A stretch of DNA of 64,000 bases. It comes from JABSSA01 sp039975755 (lineage in GTDB: Bacteria; Pseudomonadota; Alphaproteobacteria; Rhodobacterales; Rhodobacteraceae). Position numbers and translations under genes: made by a program. How positions within the stretch are numbered: position 1 is the first letter of the stretch; every line of letters starts with the position of its first letter. This document shows, piece by piece, positions 61,171-64,000 of this stretch. The stretch is taken from NCBI GenBank assembly GCA_039975755.1, contig JBDWGM010000066.1, forward strand, positions 25,081 to 89,080, written 5' to 3'. The notes under the pieces are model-generated. The model saw only the letters and a list, made by a program, of their open reading frames with translations, was not told the origin of the DNA and made no database searches.

Positions 61171-62165
61171 ACGGATTCGGCCATCGCCTGCGCGGCAATT
61201 GCCAACTTGGTCACAGTGAAGGGATGCGCCTGGGGCATTGCTGTTTCTGTGCGCTCCAAAATGTCATTGACCAATCTAGAAAAGAAAGGAAGCCCCGCCT
61301 TGGCAGCGTCAAACCGTTCAAGGCGGGTTCCGTTGACCAATAAGACATGATCCGTTCCACTAGGCCCGCCGATGTCGACATATTTGCGCAATTCAATCGA
61401 GCCTTTGGTCCCAAGAACAAAAAGACGTCCATCCCCCCATGTCGGCAAAGCATCGGGTGTAAACCAATCAAGCCGTACATACCCATGAGCTTGCCCGGAT
61501 TTTAAGGTTATTTGCCCAAAATCCTGAAACGGAGGCGATAGAATGCAGTCGACAGACGCAGAAACGATTTCAGCGTCGGTTGAACCGGTTAGGTGTAAAA
61601 ACTGATCGATCTGATGTGATCCAATATCCGCTAAAATGCCACCGTTTTTCGTCCGGTCCCAAAACCAATCGGGGCGGGTCGGGGCGTTCAAACGGTGTGG
61701 CCCGATTCCTAATGTTTGGATGACTTGACCAATCTCACCTGCGGCCACCATTTCTGAGGCGAGCGTGACGGCGGGCACCTCAAACCGTTCTGAAAAGTCC
61801 ACAGACCAGATGCGTTGCGTCGCCGCTTGGGTCGCGCGCAAATTAATCAAGTCTTCATTTGTCAGACATCCGGGTTTGTCAGACAAAACATCTTTGCCTG
61901 ATTGCATGGCCCGAATTGCGATTGCTGGGCGATCTGATGGAATTGCGGCCGTTAAAATGATGTCGATCTGGGAATTGTCAAACAATTGATCCGCATCGTG
62001 GACGCGACCGTCTTTACCAAAGCGTTCGATAAATCCGTCCAAGGTTCCGGGGGCGCCGTCTGTCCACCAACCGACAAGCTCTCCACCGGCGTGCTGCATA
62101 TGTTGAACCATCGTATAGATGTGCCTGTGGTCGATGCCCACAACACCCATACGAAACCTAGACAT
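61164..62165 (-). CDS. Gfo/Idh/MocA-family oxidoreductase
   Basis: An NAD(P)-dependent dehydrogenase of 333 residues. It opens MSRFRMGVVGIDHRHIYTMVQ, where the usual G-x-G-x-x-G is relaxed to GVVGIDHRH, a variant seen in several members. The Lys-Pro motif is SDKPGCLTNED near residue 95, and DIGSHQIDQFLHL near 195 holds the catalytic His region. Start: the ATG at 62165 overlaps the stop of the next upstream gene by eight bases; a longer frame at 62222 would lie inside that gene. The substrate is probably a sugar, inositol or sugar acid. Confidence 0.88.
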   Translation of the reverse strand: MSRFRMGVVGIDHRHIYTMVQHMQHAGGELVGWWTDGAPGTLDGFIERFGKDGRVHDADQLFDNSQIDIILTAAIPSDRPAIAIRAMQSGKDVLSDKPGCLTNEDLINLRATQAATQRIWSVDFSERFEVPAVTLASEMVAAGEIGQVIQTLGIGPHRLNAPTRPDWFWDRTKNGGILADIGSHQIDQFLHLTGSTDAEIVSASVDCILSPPFQDFGQITLKSGQAHGYVRLDWFTPDALPTWGDGRLFVLGTKGSIELRKYVDIGGPSGTDHVLLVNGTRLERFDAAKAGLPFFSRLVNDILERTETAMPQAHPFTVTKLAIAAQAMAESVC

Positions 62166-63186
62166 CTGTCGTTTCCACCGGAATGATACGGCCAGACTTT
62201 GAGGATGCATGAATGGCATCAATCAGTGCATGAGCAGACAGGGCAGACCGGCCCGTTATTGATGGCATGCGATCATGTTGAATGGCGTCGGCAAAATCCT
62301 CGATGACCGATTGATGCCATGCGTGTGAAAAGGCCATTGGATCCGCGCCACCGCCTGTGTCTGCTTTCTTTTGTCCAAAACTCTCAGGTTCTTTGCCATG
62401 CAGTTGGACAACCAAACTATCAGCTGACAACGTCGCTGTTCCAAGGGTTCCATTCAACACAAGCATTTCCGACCCGCCCGGATAATGTGTGACAGAAGCA
62501 ACCAGGGTGCCAATCGCACCAGATGCGAAGTTTAGGACTGCGCCCGCGAAATCCTCAGCTTCCATTTGGTGAAGAGGCGACGTTTTGGTGAGGCCAACAA
62601 CGTGCGCCACTGGGCCGCATAGTTGTATCATCAAATCGATCTGGTGGATGGCTTGCGTAATCAAAACGCCGCCGCCATCGCGGGCAATTGTTCCACGCCC
62701 GGGCACATCGTAATAGGACTGATCACGCCACCACGGAATCCGCAGTTCGACCGTCGCGATGTCACCCAGCGTGCCAGTTTGCACAATGCGCATCAGCTCT
62801 TGCGCAGCCGGTCGCATGCGATGTTGCAAAACAACGCCAAGGGCGAGGTCCGCAGTTTCGTAAATCTCCACAACACGCGTGGCCTGTGCCGTGTCGCGTT
62901 CAATTGGCTTTTCCATCAAAATCGGAATGCCTGCCTCGGCCAAGCGTTCCACATACGTCAGACGCGCATCAGGAGGCGTGGCCAGAATGACAAAATCGGG
63001 CCGATCACTGATAAGGGTCTCAAGGCTGCCATATGCCTTGAGACCCCCAAATTTTTCCGCGAAAGCCCGTGCTTTGTCAGCGTTTCTCGCCATGACACCA
63101 CACAGCTCGACTTTGCCTTGCGTTTCTCTCACAGCTGTTGCGTGCATGTCCGCGACCATGCCAAGCCCTATGAGAGCGGCGCGCAT
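62158..63186 (-). CDS. Gfo/Idh/MocA-family oxidoreductase
   Basis: A 342-residue dehydrogenase, paralogous in fold to its downstream neighbour. The N-terminus MRAALIGLGMVADMHATAV is a standard dinucleotide motif. The catalytic Lys-Pro is in PILMEKPIERD near residue 92, and GGGVLITQAIHQIDLMIQLCG near 175 holds the His-x-x-Asp motif. The ATG at 63186 overlaps the kinase stop (TGATG); a GTG one codon earlier is also possible. Together with a sugar kinase and a second MocA protein this implies oxidation of a sugar-like compound. Confidence 0.9.
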   Translation of the reverse strand: MRAALIGLGMVADMHATAVRETQGKVELCGVMARNADKARAFAEKFGGLKAYGSLETLISDRPDFVILATPPDARLTYVERLAEAGIPILMEKPIERDTAQATRVVEIYETADLALGVVLQHRMRPAAQELMRIVQTGTLGDIATVELRIPWWRDQSYYDVPGRGTIARDGGGVLITQAIHQIDLMIQLCGPVAHVVGLTKTSPLHQMEAEDFAGAVLNFASGAIGTLVASVTHYPGGSEMLVLNGTLGTATLSADSLVVQLHGKEPESFGQKKADTGGGADPMAFSHAWHQSVIEDFADAIQHDRMPSITGRSALSAHALIDAIHASSKSGRIIPVETTDV

Positions 63187-64000
63187 CACGGTTGTTTCTT
63201 GTCTGGACGCGGCAACAATGCACCACGGTGCCCGATGACTTTTTTGGCCATCTCATGCCCCGCACAAAGGCAATCTGAATGCTCGGCACCTGTAAGCAGC
63301 GCACCAAGATATCCGGCGTTGAAACTGTCACCAGCCGCCGTGCTGTCGACAACCTTGTCGGCGGGCTGGCAATCGGGTGCGGCACTTCCATCCAATGCTG
63401 CGGGACCTTGTGAGCCTCGTTTTAACGCGCCGCTGCGAACGCCCCAATTGTTCAATCGGGCAATGACTGCCTCGCTGTCTGCGTCACCGTAAATTGCTTG
63501 TTCATCATCAACGCTTGGCAGACCAATATCCGCTTGGTTCCAAAAGGCTTTGATGGTGTCTTGGGCTTGCGTCTGATTTTCCCATAACCGAGGACGATAG
63601 TTGGAATCAAATGCGAAGCGACCACCTTGTGCCCGATAAGATTTGACCCAGTCCAAGAAACGCGTCCGGTCTTCGGACGGCAAGATCGCGACAGAGATTG
63701 CAGAGGCATAGACCACATCTGCTTTCATCATCTCGTCGAGATCAATGGAGTGACCTGACAACATCTGCGTTGCGGCTGACGCACTGCGCCAATATGAAAA
63801 ACTACGTTCCCCGTGATCATCCGTTGTAATGGCGTAAAGACCTGGTTCGCGCGCGTCGTCACGCTTTATTAGATCCACACCTAAATCTTCGTCACGCATC
63901 ATATTGATCATGCGTTCGGAAAAAGCGTCTGTTCCCAGTTTGGTCGCATATTCGATCTGCAATTGCGGCGCTGCGCGTTTGAGATAGATCGCGGTGTTCA
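63186..64000 (-). CDS. PfkB-family sugar kinase (KDG-kinase-like), 5' part cut by window edge
   Basis: About 271 C-terminal residues are visible; the start lies beyond 64000. The first visible residues, NTAIYLKRAAPQLQIEYATKLGTDAFSERM (shown as the lid region), fit the N-terminal third of a 2-keto-3-deoxygluconate-kinase-like protein. The catalytic motif is VVDSTAAGDSFNAGYLGALL near the end. ERSFSYWRSASAATQM is typical of the KdgK branch. It leads the set of two MocA dehydrogenases and a LysE exporter, all overlapping. The product is probably a phosphorylated keto-sugar acid. Confidence 0.88.
   Translation of the reverse strand, partial: NTAIYLKRAAPQLQIEYATKLGTDAFSERMINMMRDEDLGVDLIKRDDAREPGLYAITTDDHGERSFSYWRSASAATQMLSGHSIDLDEMMKADVVYASAISVAILPSEDRTRFLDWVKSYRAQGGRFAFDSNYRPRLWENQTQAQDTIKAFWNQADIGLPSVDDEQAIYGDADSEAVIARLNNWGVRSGALKRGSQGPAALDGSAAPDCQPADKVVDSTAAGDSFNAGYLGALLTGAEHSDCLCAGHEMAKKVIGHRGALLPRPDKKQP

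Overview
The window looks like part of the chromosome of an alphaproteobacterium of the order Rhodobacterales, most likely the marine Roseobacter group. The evidence is indirect but consistent: TRAP and Liv-type transporters for organic acids and amides, an aglEFGAK/aglR alpha-glucoside operon in the order known from rhizobia and roseobacters, a VPLPA-CTERM sorted protein, a second-type lumazine synthase behind an FMN riboswitch, a demethylating FAD/GcvT fusion oxidase, and moderate GC judged by eye. I see no tRNA, rRNA, CRISPR array, phage or intact insertion sequence. The species cannot be named from this stretch.

Layout. 1-4.1 kb (minus): amidase with a DctPQM TRAP transporter. 4.1-7.5 kb: a regulatory intergenic region, a VPLPA-CTERM secreted protein, an unknown membrane-anchored protein and a NarL-type response regulator. 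7.7-10.7 kb (plus): a periplasmic molybdopterin-domain-like protein without cysteine, followed by a hybrid histidine kinase with PAS, receiver and Hpt domains. 10.8-17.4 kb: YHYH protein, riboswitch-controlled ribH, an aldo/keto reductase, a large MscS channel and a membrane [2Fe-2S] protein with a Gly/Tyr/Ser/Gln-rich linker. 17.6-20.4 kb: an OmpR-type two-component system with an L,D-transpeptidase. 20.6-24.4 kb: a copper module (CueR-type promoter, copA, cueR) and a DsbA-like protein. 24.4-25.1 kb: remains of two genes. 25.2-28.2 kb: a PHP hydrolase, an FAD oxidoreductase and a small P-loop protein.

28.6-37.3 kb (plus) is the most unusual block. Eight genes run in tight order: a Ser/Thr kinase, an FHA protein, a PP2C phosphatase, a GTPase-like protein with a degenerate P-loop, a dynamin-like GTPase, a canonical small GTPase, a small protein resembling Roadblock/LC7, and an unknown protein. 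It combines the kinase/phosphatase/FHA logic of type VI secretion control with a GTPase/Roadblock logic like actinobacterial conservons. No secretion genes are present in the window.

37.4-48.3 kb (minus) is one long operon: a CoxM-like FAD subunit, a fused [2Fe-2S]/molybdenum hydroxylase, a 6-hydroxynicotinate-reductase-like iron-sulfur protein, a Rieske oxygenase and a Liv-type ABC importer with fused LivH-LivM permease. It probably imports and breaks down an N-heterocyclic or aromatic compound. A dimethylglycine-dehydrogenase-like enzyme is divergent from it. 51.1-60.4 kb is alpha-glucoside use: aglE-F-G-A-K, divergent aglR with LacI-type operators, and a fructokinase with a D-lyxose-isomerase-like cupin. 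60.6-64 kb (minus) is an overlapping set of a PfkB sugar kinase cut by the window edge, two Gfo/Idh/MocA dehydrogenases and a LysE-family exporter.

A design recurs: in the TRAP, Liv and agl operons the solute-binding-protein gene is followed by a strong hairpin before the permease genes, which fits extra expression of the binding protein.
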